Positions 21,938 to 34,547 are shown, counted from the stretch's first letter. The stretch is DNA of 64,000 nucleotides from Podarcis raffonei (GCF_027172205.1 NC_070614.1:43205001-43269000); one strand, 5' to 3'. The notes: generated from the sequence alone by a model not told the origin. Translations and numbers: made by a program.

Positions 21938-22762
21938 TGTCAGAGGCTCAGGAGCAGAAGAGCAGGGGAGAGAGCAAATAGAGAGCGGAGGAGAGGAATC
22001 AGAGGGGAGCGTAGGGGAATATGACAGTGGCCCGAGAGATTCCATGAGCTTCTCCAGCGAATCAGAAGATTCCCAGGAGGGGGCGCCTATGGTAAGGGCG
22101 AGGGGAGTCCCAGGGGGGACGTTCCATAAACAAGGAACCAGAGGGGAGTCCCAAAGGAGTAGCGGAGGATCAGGACCAGTTCCCCCACCAGAGCACAGTG
22201 GGGGGGGGGGAAGAGTCACATGAGTCAGGACCAGCTTCTCCTCCAGCGGGGGGAGAAGATGAGTCAGGGGTAACCACGCCCCCATCGGGGAGTGGGGAAA
22301 CGGAGGGAAGGTCAGGTCCAGCTAGCCTCCCCGAAAGAGGGAGCAGTGACACAAGTGTAACGGTCAGAAGGAAAGTGGGAGGCTGCGCGCGCGCGCCAAG
22401 TTCAAATGTGGAGGAGCGCGGGACAGCAGAAAACCCGGATTGGGAGCCAGGTCCTAAAGCCCGAAGGAGGGGGGGAGAAGAGTCGGCGGACTCAGCGTCA
22501 GAAGAATCTAGGAGGGCTGAAACTCCGACTAGCAGGAGGACCCAGAGAAAGAAGGAACAGAGGAAGAGGTGGAGTAAGGCTAGAGTCTTAAGCTGGTGTC
22601 AGGGGGGAGGAGATTCAGATGGGACTTCTACGGTCTAGGGCATAGACGTAGCGTTGCGCGCTGCGCGTCTGGAAATGAAACTGAACTTCAATAAAGACTT
22701 TTTTACTTGAGGAAGAAGCAGCGTTGGTCTTGTGTGAGCTGGGACCTTGGGCAGCGCTGACA
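21938..22762 (+). repeat. Gypsy 5' LTR
   Basis: 825 bp, TG...CA ends, purine-rich, with aataaagac about 90 bp before the right end. Differs only slightly from the 3' LTR. Confidence 0.93.
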
Positions 22763-22806
22763 GTAAGTCCCATCTCTTCTCTGCAAGCTCACGAAGATAG
22801 GCAAAG

Positions 22807-23888
22807 ATGACTACAGAGGAGAAAGTCAAGCAACTGCAGGAGGCAGTCTCAACGCTCTACGCAGAATTGGCTGCATCTAAGAAAAAGGAAGGAGAAACAG
22901 CTGCGCTCTGCCAGGATCTGCAAGCCAGGTGGGACAGATGGGGAAAGGAGGGGCAGCTGGGAGCCAAGCCGGAGGGAGTTGGCCTCAGGAAAAGGGGGGC
23001 AAGTATTGTGAGCCATTTTGACGGGAACCTGCAGCGCAGCAGTACCCTAACTTCAGAGCAGAAGTAGTTTTCGCGCTCAAACTGCTTCGGAAAGACTTTA
23101 GGGATGAGGAGGAGAAAGTGGGTTTCATAATCACTCATCTGCATGGGGAAGCTAAGTCGTGGCTGCGAACCTTATTACGCGAAAATGACCCCGCCCTCAA
23201 AGATTCAAGCACCTTTATTGAAGCCATGGACACTTGCTTTAAATCAATGGTAGATGTGGATGTCGCTAGAAGGGAAATGCATGGATTGCGGCAAGGAAAA
23301 GCGACGGTGCGCCAGTATCATTCCCGCTTTTTTGGGTTAGTAAATGTGCTGGGCTGGCAGAAGGACTCAGCTGCCGTCAGGGATCTGTTCTGGGAGGGGC
23401 TGAATGGAGCCGTGAAAGATGAGCTGGCCAGGGGGGAGAGACCCCAAAATACCTCAGAAGTAGTCCAAAGGGCGCTCGCAATTGGGGTGCGCCTGGAAGA
23501 ACGCCCGTGGAGCAGGGAGGAGGGGCGAAGAGCAAACACGTCAGTTAGAACAACTCCCTTCCTACCCAGAGAGACAGAGCGCGCTCAGTCCACGCCTCCG
23601 TTGGGGAGGGGAGAGGAGCCGATGGAGATCGGAGGTGCAAGGGCTCAGACAGCAAGCAGAGCCCAAACACCAGGAGCAGTCAAGGCGAAGGCTCCTAGAG
23701 GGAGCAGGAAGTGTTACATCTGCGACAGTGCACTGCACATGGCCAAAGAGTGTCCCCAGAGGCTCCAGAAGCACACTGCAGCCTCAGCAACTGTAAAAGG
23801 AGCAATTCAGCAGGGGGAACAGCTGCAGGGAAACGACGAAGCCTGGTTGGAAACGGAGGCACTGGGGCTCAACCAGGCGAGTCAGTGA
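22807..23888 (+). mobile_element. Gypsy gag region
   Basis: Capsid-like region (retrotransposon gag) with the segment ITHLHGEAKSWLRTLL and a single CCHC zinc knuckle (CYICDSALHMAKEC) near 23716-23757. Described as a fossil; not whole. Confidence 0.85.
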
Positions 23889-26800
23889 AGCAGTCCCCAG
23901 AGATTTTGCAGCCCACAGACCCCCTCCCACCCAAACCAGTGGTGCAACTCACTGCATCGCTCCAGCTGCCCGATGGGCTCACCCTGGAGGTCCCTATTAC
24001 CATTGACTCTGGTAGCAACGCAGACTTTGTAGGGTTGGACTTCGTCAAGCAGCATCGCATAGCACTCCTGCCAGCCACGATGCCCCTAAATGTTGTCACG
24101 GTAGATGGCAGGAAGATACTGGGAGGAGAGGTGGTACAGCAGACACCGCCTCTGGTGATGCAAATTGGGAACCACCGTGAAGTCATCAGTTTCAACGTCA
24201 CCCACCTGTCGGACACGCCCATAGTGTTGGGCATGAGTTGGCTGGATAGGCACAGCCCGGCATTAGCATGGTACCAGCAGCAATTGACCTTCTGCTCTTC
24301 CTACTGCGCAGCGCACTGCATCCAGACCTGCCAGGAAGAAGAGGGGCAAGAGGATGCACCGCAGCTACACCTAGGCATGGTGCAAGCGGTGCCCGACAAG
24401 TACAAGGCCTTTTTGGAAGTCTTCTGCGAGAAGGAAGCGGACAAGCTGCCTCCCCACAGACCCTACGACTGCAAGATTGACCTCCTGCCGGGGGCGACGC
24501 TGCCGACTGGGAGACTGTACTCCATGTCTGAAGACGAAATGCAAGAACTCAGGGAGTTCATAGATCACAATTTGAAGCGGGGATTCATCCGGGAATCCAA
24601 AGCAGTGGGGGGCAGTCCCGTGTTTTTCGTGAAGAAGAGAGACACGCCCGAACGGAGGCTCATAGTGGATTATAGAATCATCAATTCCAGGACAAAGCCC
24701 ACAGCATTCCCCATGCCCAAAATTGACGACCTGCTCGCGACGGTGAGGAAGGGACGGATCTTCACCAAGTTGGATCTACGAGGGGCCTACAACCTTATAC
24801 GCATGCGGGAGGGCGACGAGTGGAAGACAGCCATGTTTACGCCTTTAGGAACCTATGAATACAGAGTCATGCCGTTTGGTCTCCAAAATGGCTCCCATTG
24901 TTTCCAAGCTTTCATGCACCACGTGCTAGCGGGACTCCTCTACAAGAAGTGCGTCTGCTTCTTAGATGACATCCTGATCTTTTCGGAATCGCAGGAGGCG
25001 CACGAGGAGGACGTCAAGGAGGTCCTGCAGAGACTACGGGAGCACAGACTTTACGCCAAACTGGAGAAGTGCCAGTTCGACACGACAGAGGTGGATTTCC
25101 TGGGCTACAAGCTGTCCGACAAGGGACTTGCCATGGACAGCGCCAAGGTCCGCTCAGTGTTGGACTGGAAGAGCCCGCGCAACCGGAAGGAGGTCCAGAA
25201 GTTCGTCGGTTTCGCCAACTTTTATCGCAAGTTCATCAAGGGGTTCGCGAAGGAGACGGCGGCCATCACGGACACCCTCAGCTCCAAGAAGAAGAAGTTC
25301 ACCTGGACGGACCAGGCGGAGCAGTCCTTTCGGAGGCTCAAGCGTCTCTTCGCGTCCGAAGAACAGCTGCTACACGTAAACCCCAGCAAACCGATGAGGG
25401 TTGAAACGGACGCCTCGGACAGAGCGGTGGGGGCGGTCCTGTTGCAGCAAGATCCGCAAGGGGACTGGAGACCGTGCGCATTCTACTCCAGGAAGCTCAG
25501 CACGTCGGAGCAGAACTACACCATCTGGGACAGGGAGTTGCTGGCCATTCATGCAGCCTTCAAGGCGTGGCGGCACTTCCTCGTCGGAGCCAGACACACA
25601 GTGCAGGTCCGCACGGACCATAAGAACCTGGAGTACTGGCGCACGGCGAAGTTCCTGAACCAGAGACACATCCGCTGGGCGGAGTTCTTTGCAGATTTCG
25701 ATTTTCGGATAGAATACATCCCGGGAGACAACAACGTCATGGCGGATGCGCTATCCAGGAAGCCGCAGTATCTCGAGGAAGCGGCACCGGCAGCGGCCAA
25801 ACACATTTTCGCACCAGAGGTGTGGGCGTGCGCTTCAGCCGCAGTGGACCTGGACGCAGTCCGTCGCGCGCTACAGGCGGATTCGTTTGCGCAATCCAAG
25901 ATGGAGGAGGTGCGAAACGGCACAGCGAGGGACGACGAGTTCCAGATACGCGACGGACTACTCCTCCGCAAAGGGGCTCTCTACGTACCGGGAGACGACC
26001 TTCGCGCGAGAGTCTTGCAGCAGCTGCACGACGCGCCCAGCGCTGGGCACTTCGGCAAGGACAAGACGGCGGAATTAGTCACCAGGGACTTTTGGTGGCC
26101 CAAGGTGCGGGGAGAAGTTGCGGATTACGTTTCCAGGTGTGACACCTGCCAAAGGGCCAAGCCAGTACACAGGAAGCCGGCGGGTCTGCTGGAACCGCTG
26201 CAGACGCCGCTCGAACCATGGGAGAAAGTGGCCCTGGACTTTGTTACAGATCTGCCCAGTTCGCGCGGCAAAACAGCGGTACTCGTGGTCGTAGACCTCT
26301 TCACCAAGATGGCGCATTTCATTCCGTGCGCGAAGGTGGCCACAGCGGAACAGACCGCCAAGCTGTTCATAGACCACGTGTTCAAAGCTCACGGCTTGCC
26401 GCAGTCCATCCTGTCCGACCGGGGCCGCCAATTCATCTCGAACTTCTGGCGGAAGCTGCTGGGCATCCTGAACGTCAAGATCAACTTAGCGTCGGCACGA
26501 CACCCGCAGACCAACGGACAAGCGGAGAGGGTCAACGCCATCATGCAGCAGTACCTGCGATGCTACGCCAATCAACAGCCCTCGACCTGGGTGGACTACC
26601 TACCGCTAGCCAAGTTTGCCTACAACAACACGAAGCAGGGGTCTACAGGGGTGACACCGTTCTTCGCCAACAATGGGCGCCACCCCAGAACCTTCCCGGG
26701 GTTGGAGACCGAGGCAGAGGGGGAGCCACGGGGGGCAGAGCACTTAGCCGCAGAGTTACAGGAGGTCCATGAGCAACTCCGAAGGCACTTGGAGCTCGCG

Positions 26801-27774
26801 AAACACGCCTACAAGATGCAGGCAGACAGGCACAGGAGGGTTGGGGAAGACATACAGGTAGGGGACTGGGTCTGGTTAGCAGCTCAGGCAGTGCCGGCCA
26901 GAACGCTAGCTAAGAAGAAGCTAGGACACAAGCAGCTGGGACCTTACCAGGTCGCGGCACAAATCAATCCAGTGGCCTACCGGTTGACACTCCCGGAGGG
27001 CTCCAGAATGCACCCAGTCTTTCACAGGTCAGTGCTCACGCCTTACAAGGCACCCCACAGGTTTCAGGTGCCAGGGACCGCACCAGCCCCACGTAGCCCA
27101 TCGCCAACAGGGGAGGGACCACAGAGGGCGACGCCACTCAACGAGGTCACTGAGATTTTGGACTCCAGATGGGGGGAAGAGGGAGTTGAATATCTCCTCG
27201 CCAGGGAGGGTACTCCGGCCAGCGCCAACGAGTGGGTGCCGTGCTATGCCGTGGAGGAGCACTACCTCAAAGACGAGTTCCATTCGATCTTCCCACACAG
27301 ACCCATGCCGGCGGAGTATTTCGACGACTGGCTTTTCACACCCACACTGTCAGCCAGCACGTTCCAGGGTTTCTCCTCCGATGAGGAGCCGACGCCTGGG
27401 ATGAGCTCCTCGGAGGGATCGCTCTCGGGGTTTGTCACGGACCGCTCCTATTGGTGGGACACTCAACCAGAAGTGGGGTGCAGCAGGGAATTGCTGAGGG
27501 GGCCCTTGCACACAGCCTCACCCGAGGGACCGGGTGGAGAGGAGGACATGGACGTGTGGGGGGAGAATCTTGGTTTCGAGCACGACAGCAGAGAAATGGA
27601 AGCAGAGGAAGTCGACGGCGACGAACCCATCGTGGGGGGGCCTGATCCCGCTGGCCGGTTGCACACCAGGGGGAGAGAACGGAAGCCAGCACTCACACCC
27701 CCAGCGCTGGAGCACCTGGAACCCACACCCGAAGAGGGGGAGGGGGGAAGGGGGGGCTTCGAGGGGGGGATGGA
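23711..27774 (+). mobile_element. Gypsy pol region
   Basis: Domain order: aspartic protease (DSGSNADFVG, ~24000), reverse transcriptase (FLDDILIF, ~24960), RNase H (ETDASDRAVGAVL, ~25400), integrase with HHCC zinc and DDE core (~26030-26700), and a chromodomain-like tail (~27130-27300). The fusion order RT-RNaseH-integrase and the chromodomain place it among chromoviruses (Sushi-like). Its start overlaps the end of gag in another frame, as in families that use ribosomal frameshifting. Confidence 0.92.
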
Positions 27775-28598
27775 TGTCAGAGGCTCAGGAGCAGAAGAGC
27801 AGGGGAGAGAGCAAATAGAGAGCGGAGGAGAGGAATCAGAGGGGAGCGTAGGGGAATATGACAGTGGCCTGAGAGATTCCATGAGCTTCTCCAGCGAATC
27901 AGAAGATTCCCAGGAGGGGGCGCCTATGGTAAGGGCGAGGGGAGTCCCAGGGGGGACGTTCCATAAACAAGGAACCAGAGGGGAGTCCCAAAGGAGTAGC
28001 GGAGGATCAGGACCAGTTCCCCCACCAGAGCACAGTGGGGGGGGGGAAGAGTCACATGAGTCAGGACCAGCTTCTCCTCCAGCGGGGGGAGAAGATGAGT
28101 CAGGGGTAACCACGCCCCCATCGGGGAGTGGGGAAACGGAGGGAAGGTCAGGTCCAGCTAGCCTCCCCGAAAGAGGGAGCAGTGACACAAGTGTAACGGT
28201 CAGAAGGAAAGTGGGAGGCTGCGCGCGCGCGCCAAGTTCAAATGTGGAGGAGCGCGGGACAGCAGAAAACCCGGATTGGGAGCCAGGTCCTAAAGCCCGA
28301 AGGAGGGGGGGAGAAGAGTCGGCGGACTCAGCGTCAGAAGAATCTAGGAGGGCTGAAACTCCGACTAGCAGGAGGACCCAGAGAAAGAAGGAACAGAGGA
28401 AGAGGTGGAGTAAGGCTAGAGTCTTAAGCTGGTGTCAGGGGGGAGGAGATTCAGATGGGACTTCTACGGTCTAGGGCATAGACGTAGCGTTGCGCGCTGC
28501 GCGTCTGGAAATGAAACTGAACTTCAATAAAGACTTTTTTACTTGAGGAAGAAGCAGCGTTGGTCTTGTGTGAGCTGGGACCTTGGGCAGCGCTGACA
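27775..28598 (+). repeat. Gypsy 3' LTR
   Basis: 824 bp, preceded directly by a polypurine tract (gaggggggga, ~27761-27770). The pol frame runs on into this LTR for about 700 bp. Confidence 0.93.
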
Positions 28599-28603
28599 CC
28601 AAC

Positions 28604-29319
28604 TCATGCAATTTTTGTTCTTTCATGTTATTTTTGAATACAGTGTAAGTAGTGGAAGGATACCCCCTCCCTACGTTTCTTCTTTCCATGTCAGAATTTC
28701 AATAGGCCAGTGCTATTATCAAACATGTTCCTTTCCTCCCTGTCTTCAGACCAAAGGGTTGTATTTCCAGTATTTTCTTCTTGTTGTTTATTATTGTAAG
28801 CCAAAATGTCATGTAGCTAAGAGGAAATGAAAACTTCTGTTAGGAAAGACACACAAGTGACTATCTTCCCTTTAATTATCCAAAGAACTATAATTAATGT
28901 GCCCACTTGTCAAACCGCCTCATGGACATGCATAGTACACAATCTAATCTAATAAGAAATTCTGTGAAGGATAATATAATCGAGCCTTTAAGCCTGCTGC
29001 TCTTAAACTGTTTTGGATCACAACCCCATCACCTGCAGCCAATCTTGGATTGCGGTGAATCATTGCCCAAAACATCTGAAGGATACAAGGTTGGAGAAGC
29101 CTGATAAAAATATATTACCTCCAGCAATCACAACTAGACTTGGGAATCAGAAATCAGCAAGCATCCATCAGTGTCATCACTTTTTTCTCTCCAGTTTTCA
29201 CAGTCGGCATTTCAGACATATGAGCAGGCTAAAAGGCCAATTAGGTCAGACTACTTCAGTCACAAAACCTGTAATGGTACAAAGGGGATCCTAGTTTATA
29301 GGGGGGAAATGTACCAAGG
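28604..29319 (+). promoter_or_regulatory. Conserved V2R upstream block, gene C
   Basis: Same block as before genes D and E and the relic at 6332. The best-kept part is about 28850-28985 (gacacacaagtgactatc, aattatccaaagaactataa, aattctgtgaaggata) and the ~130 bp before the ATG (ttttcacagtcggcatttca). Probably 5' UTR and proximal promoter. No clear TATA box was chosen. Confidence 0.45.
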
Positions 29320-29537
29320 ATGGTGGCATTAATGGTCTTGCTGCTAATTCTACTTCCTCATGCAATATGCAAACCTTCCATTGTTAAATGCCATGTCCAA
29401 GATCCATACACTCCACTTCATCAGTATCACCAGGAAGGAGACCTCATCATTGGTGGCATCGCCTCTCACAGCATCATCATCTCCATTTCAATAGCCTTCA
29501 CCGAAAAACCCCTACCAACATTGCTTGAAGAGCTAAA
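29320..29537 (+). CDS. V2R gene C, exon 1
   Basis: 218 nt; start in context accaaggATGG. Signal peptide [18 protein letters not shown], then [20 protein letters not shown]. Ends in AA with donor GTAAGA (phase 2). Confidence 0.88.
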
Positions 29538-29942
29538 GTAAGAACTGGATAATTTCTCTTCTACATTTTGATTCTTTCTTTGGACACTGGAGATAAAGGT
29601 CTTAGAGGAAGGGTGGCTAAACTGCAGCTGTGCAGTGGTTGTTGGGCGCCATTTGTTCCATCAATAATAATGGACATTGTAGTAAAGCAAAATCTGGAGG
29701 GCCACAGTTCTCTACCCTTGTCCTAGAGGCAGAACTACTGTTTGGGTCAAAAGATATGTGATGTGGGAGAAATGTGGTCAAGAAGATCTCCACTAGTTTT
29801 CCCCACTGAATTAAACATTCAGGTATTATATGTAGACATGTAATATTGTTGTGGAAATAACTAACGATGATAGAGAACTGAGTTGTGATTAATTTACGAA
29901 GTGTTGCATGCCCTTCTGATAGAAATAAAACTCCCTTTTTAG

Positions 29943-30234
29943 TGTAGTGCCAAAGAATTACCAGCACATCCTGGCCTTGCAGTTTGCAGTGAAGGAGATC
30001 AACAAAAACCCTCAGCTCTTACCCAATGTCACTTTAGGTTTCCACATCTATGACAGCTATTTCAATGCCAAATGGACCTCTCATGCCACAATGTTACTCA
30101 TATCCACACTGAAAACATTTGTCCCCAACTACATCTGTGACATCAATGAAAACTTGATAGCCATCATTGGGGGACTGGACTCCCAAACTTCTCTTCATGT
30201 GGCAACAATCTTGGATATTTATAAGGTTCCACAG
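29943..30234 (+). CDS. V2R gene C, exon 2
   Basis: 292 nt, acceptor tttttag, donor GTGAGA. Reads [20 protein letters not shown], then the [14 protein letters not shown] motif. Open. Confidence 0.88.
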
Positions 30235-30576
30235 GTGAGATATATATATATATCTGTCAAGTAAAGGGAACTTAACACATCCGGATTTGGATAAATAAAT
30301 GTGCACATTTCAGATAATCAGGTGGGCCCTGCTAACTGCGGATCTAAGCTAAGAAATAAAGTCTTGATAGCACGTACATTTTTGCTTCAGACGTCCCATT
30401 TGGCCTTGCCATTGCCTGATATGTGATAACAGCTGATTGGCAGGTGAGTGTCACTTGGCTTAGCAAAAATATCATGGGCAGATCACATGGCAAGGATTTG
30501 AAGGCAAACTGGAAAATGGCCTAATAGTACTCATAATACACAAATCTAATATATAACAAACTATATATTACAATAA

Positions 30577-30896
30577 GGGACACGGGTGGCGCTGTGTGTT
30601 AAACAACAGAGCCTAGGATCAGAAGGTTGACAGTTCGAATCCCTGCAACGGGGTGAGCTCCCGTTGCTCGGTCCCTGCTCCTGGCAACCTAGCAGTTCGA
30701 AAGCACGTCAAAAGTGCAAGTAGATAAATAGGTACTGCTCCGGCGGGAAGGTAAACGACGTTTCCGTGTGCTGCTCTGGTTCGCCACATGACCCGGAAGC
30801 TGTACGCCAGCTCCCTCGGCCTATAGAGTGAGATGAGCGCACAACCCCAGAGTCGGTCACGACTGGACCTAATGGTCAGGGTTACCTTTACCTTTA
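30577..30896 (+). mobile_element. Sauria-type SINE in gene C intron 2
   Basis: Head gggacacgggtggcgctgtg, tail gttacctttaccttta. Target duplication tatatattacaataa (30562-30576, 30897-30911). Genes D and E lack it at the same intron position, so it inserted after the duplication. Confidence 0.9.
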
Positions 30897-30962
30897 TATA
30901 TATTACAATAATCAGTTATTGCTGATTCTCTCTCTTTCTCCTCCTACCACAACTATGATTAG

Positions 30963-31823
30963 CTCATATATGGCCCTGCTCCAGTGATGAATGATAAAAC
31001 CCCAGGCCTCTTCTTCTACCAGATGATGCCCAAGGAAGTCCACCAGTACAAGGGGATCCTGTCTTTGCTTCTGCATTTCCGGTGGATTTGGATTGGGATT
31101 TTTACTTTCTATGATGAGAATGCAGAAAGATTTGTGCAAACTGTGGTTCCCCTTTTTTCCCAGAGTGGCATCTGTTTTGCCTTCATAGGAAGAAGTCACA
31201 TATTAACTTACGTCACTGAAATTAACAATATGTTTAAATTGGGGGCAAAAATACATGACAAAATAAATGATAGCAAAGCCAATGTAGTGTTGGTTTATGG
31301 AGAATCATATTCTCTGGCATTTTTTAGATGGTTGCCTTACCTATCAGAACTGGAGCAAAGTTCAAATAAGCCAAAAGGTAAAGTGTGGATTATGACAGCC
31401 CAGGTGGAGCTCACTTCTTTTGTCTATCAACGGACTTGGGATACAGAAATACTCCATGGGGTTCTCTCATTCACAACTCACTCTAATGATCCACCAGGAT
31501 TTCATCAATTTGTCAAGAGCAAAACCCCTTCCAGCCCAAAAGGAGATGGCTTCATTTTGGACTTCTGGCAACAGGCATTTGGCTGTGTATTTCCAAATCG
31601 AGTTGTTGGCAGTGTGAAGGGGGATGTTTGCACTGGGCAAGAGAAGCTGGAGAATCTTCCTGGTCCTTTCTTTGAAATGAGCATGACCAGCCACAGCTAC
31701 AACATCTACAATGCTGTCTATGCTGTGGCCCATGCTTTACATGCCATGTCTTCATCCCGAGTCAAACACAGACCAGTAATGATCAGTGGAGGAGTGAAGT
31801 TTCAGAATCAATTCCTGTGGCAG
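30963..31823 (+). CDS. V2R gene C, exon 3
   Basis: 861 nt, starting [20 protein letters not shown] and ending FQNQFLWQ before GTAATG. Venus-flytrap core, very close to genes D and E. Open. Confidence 0.9.
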
Positions 31824-31944
31824 GTAATGGGCTGAACACCCTGAAAGAGGTTCAAAACATGTTCTGTTTGCTTTTCTATCTATTGTCACTTTCCTATGTA
31901 ACCCCAGCAAGGGTCACCAATGTCGGTGCAGCAATGCTCTTGAA

Positions 31945-32194
31945 CAAGGGTCAGCAATCTTTTTCAGCAGGGGGCCGTCCACTCTCCCTCAGACCTTGTG
32001 GGGGGCTGGGCTATATTTGGGGGGAGGGGGTTGAACGATTTCCTTTGCACCACAAATAACCCAGAGATGCATTTTAAATAAAAGCATGCATTCTACTCAT
32101 GTAAAAACACGCTGATTCCCAGACCGTCCGTGGGCCGGATATAGAAGGCGATTGGGCCGGATCTAGCCCCCGGGCCTTAGTTTGCCTACCCATG
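31945..32194 (+). mobile_element. hAT-type MITE
   Basis: About 250 bp, left end caagggtcagcaatctttt and right end agtttgcctacccatg as inverted repeats, with the 8-bp duplication ctcttgaa/ctcttgac. Same family as 46405-46656. Non-coding. Confidence 0.85.
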
Positions 32195-32389
32195 CTCTTG
32201 ACATTTTCCCCATCTCAATGGGGAATTTTGCCCTATTCTTAATTCCATAATAATAGAGCATCCACTTTTTGTTAATAAAGCTTTTATGGCTCTGTGTGCA
32301 GTTGCTGCTGGAGATCATAAAAATCTGTAATTTATTTATTTATTTTAAAAAATCTGTAATTTAAAATGAAATTCAAAATGTGAGAAAGT

Positions 32390-34245
32390 CTTGGCTTAAA
32401 TATTATAGATATAAAAATAGAAGAAATAAAAAAACAGCTTTACTCCAATATTGATAATTCCAAAAATTATGGAGAAAATAAAAATCTTTGTCAGGATAGC
32501 AGGATATTCCATAAATTGGACAAAATCAGAGATTTTACCAATAGGGCCAAGGGCTACATTGTATAGAACCCATCAATTTAGGATATCAAAGACTTTATTA
32601 AATACTTGGGTATAATGATTTCATCAGATATAGACCAAATTGTAAAATTAAATTTGAATCAAATTATAAATGAGATTTCTTTTGATATTGAATGGTGGGG
32701 ACTTCTAAACCTCTCCCTTTGGGGAAAGGTTAATGTCCTCAAAATGAATGTTGCTCCAAAGCTTTTATACATTCTAAGAGGATTAACAAAATATATTCCC
32801 AAACTATACTTACAAAAAATAAATCCGCTATTTAGATCATGCCTGTGGGGTACAAAGCCACCAAAAATATCACTACATAAAATGCAACTTCCAACTAAGG
32901 AAGGCAGCTTTGGGTTCCCAAATCTGGAACTGTATCACCAGGCTTACCTGTTGAGTAAGACTAATTATTGGAGAGGTAGCATGATTCCCAATTGGGCTAC
33001 TCCTGAATATAGTTTCTTTGAACCTCTTGTAGGGTGGACTAAACTTGGCTCCAATTTTATGAAATATCCTATTATCCTGGAGACTATTAAAGCACCTATA
33101 AAAATTTGGATGAATGTAAATTAAAATAATAAGGATGGCCCCTAACAGGATGAGAAATTAACAATATGGACCAACCCAAAATTAAAAATTGGAAATCAAG
33201 TAATAATTTGGCAAAATTGGATGAAGAAAAGGTATTTTGACATTGAATCAATTAATTGATTAAAATTACAAATTTGTGGAATATAAGACTTTGCAAGTAA
33301 AGTACGGATTAACCAGTGAAACACAATGGCAATACATCCAATTGAAACCTATGTTGGAAAGGCAGTTTGGCCCTGACGCTATTGCAGCATGGGAAACACC
33401 CATGCTGCTACAAGATTTAATCTCTGCAACAAAAACAAAAAACTCTACTCAACAGGAAGAAATATGATTTAGAATATAATAGACAAAAATGGAGCGAAGA
33501 GTTGGGGTACAGATAACAAATGATATATGCGAGTCAAATATAAAATCAACAGAAATAGCCTCTATGGATCTAAGACTAAGACTTATTCAACAGAAAATAA
33601 TATTCAGAGTCCACTGGACTCCAGCAAAACTATACCAGAAGAAAATAACAAGTGCAGACAATTGCTGGAGATGTGGGAGTAAAAATGTGAACTTAATACA
33701 CATGTTGATTAACTGCCCGATTATAAGATCATTTTGGTGTGAGGTGAGGAGTAATAAAAATAAATTGTTATTTATGGGAACTGAATTTAATTCTAAATTA
33801 TATTCCGGAAACGTGGGAGATTTCAAGGGGTCCAAAAAAAATTGGATGTACTGTGCTATATTGGAAGAAAAAACCTTGTTTTGATGAACTGGAAGAGCCA
33901 CAAAAAGATTCCATTGATCACATGGATTGATAATATAGACAGATTAGCTACATACAAACGAATTGCATGTTGACGCAAAATAAGAATGGATAAATATGAA
34001 GAAATCTGGAACGAATATTAAAGTGATAAGGCGGATAGTGGTGGGAAGTAGAGGGAGGAGAGAGAGGTGGAAAAGTATTCTTGTTGTTTTTAAAAAGGTA
34101 TAGTCATAGGTATATCAGTGTATCCAAATCTGAATTGTCAAATTGTGCTATTACTCTTATTATGGTGTTTGTAGTATATGCCTTTTGCAGTTGATGTTTG
34201 TATCGAAAAATTGATTAAATATTTTTTTATTAAAAAAAACTTGCC
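32390..34245 (+). mobile_element. L1-type LINE ORF2 3' fragment (gene C intron 3)
   Basis: Forward frames encode the post-RT region (IEWWGLLNLSLWGKVNVLKM, then NVAPKLLYILRGL) and the zinc-knuckle region (CWRCGSKNVNLIHMLINC), in broken frames. Ends in an A-rich tail at ~34228-34242. Different subfamily from the L1 at 2392. 5' truncated. Confidence 0.85.
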
Positions 34246-34319
34246 ATAAAAGTAAACATCATGATTGTCCCTTGCTGAATTGAAGCCGTTCTCTACTTTC
34301 TCTTTATTTTTCTATCTAG

Positions 34320-34547
34320 CGCCATCATTTTCTGAGGGGTATCTCATTTAACAACAGCGCTGGAGATAAGATTTCCTTGGACCAGAATGGGGAGATACTA
34401 GCTGGATTTGATATTACCAATTGGATTCTTTCCTCCAACCAATCCTTTCAGAGAGTGAAGGTAGGAGGGGTGGATTCCCTGGCTCCTCCACATCAAGCGT
34501 TGACCATCAATGAGGGAGCCATAAAATGGCACCATTGGTTTAACCAG
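34320..34547 (+). CDS. V2R gene C, exon 4 (last exon present)
   Basis: 228 nt, [20 protein letters not shown] to WHHWFNQ, donor GTAGGA intact. If no downstream exon is used, translation would run into the intron and soon stop. Confidence 0.88.

Larger units (their letters stand above)
21938..28598 (+). mobile_element. Ty3/Gypsy (chromovirus-like) LTR retrotransposon, nearly whole
   Basis: Old-virus-like element of the Metaviridae, 6.66 kb. Two LTRs (21938-22762, 27775-28598) beginning TGTCAG and ending CTGACA, flanked by the 5-bp duplication ccaac (21933-21937, 28599-28603). A gag region is followed by a long pol region in another frame. The LTRs are almost identical, so the insertion is young. 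It looks nearly whole with about one break. The uninterrupted site (gagaccaactcatgcaat) is present in the paralogous spacer at about 2061-2080. It lies in the spacer between genes B and C. Confidence 0.95.
29320..34547 (+). pseudogene. VMN2R-like: V2R gene C, exons 1-4 only (truncated receptor gene)
   Basis: Exons 29320-29537, 29943-30234, 30963-31823 and 34320-34547 are all open, correctly phased and carry good splice sites. Together they encode about 533 residues: the signal peptide and the whole venus-flytrap domain. Exons 5 and 6 (linker and 7TM) are absent: intron 4 runs into ~100 bp of unrelated MITE sequence at about 35161-35255 and then into the upstream block of gene D. No membrane segment is therefore encoded in this locus. 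It is most simply a gene broken by deletion. Because the ectodomain shows no other damage, either the loss is recent or the product is used, for example by read-through splicing onto gene D exon 5, which has a compatible phase. That is conjecture. Confidence 0.85.

Noticed and set aside
21843-22638. Open frames within the Gypsy 5' LTR
   Set aside because: They duplicate the frame in the 3' LTR and are part of the element, not host genes.
31817-32059. Open frame after gene C exon 3
   Set aside because: Begins in intron 3 past a good donor and runs into a hAT MITE; not coding.
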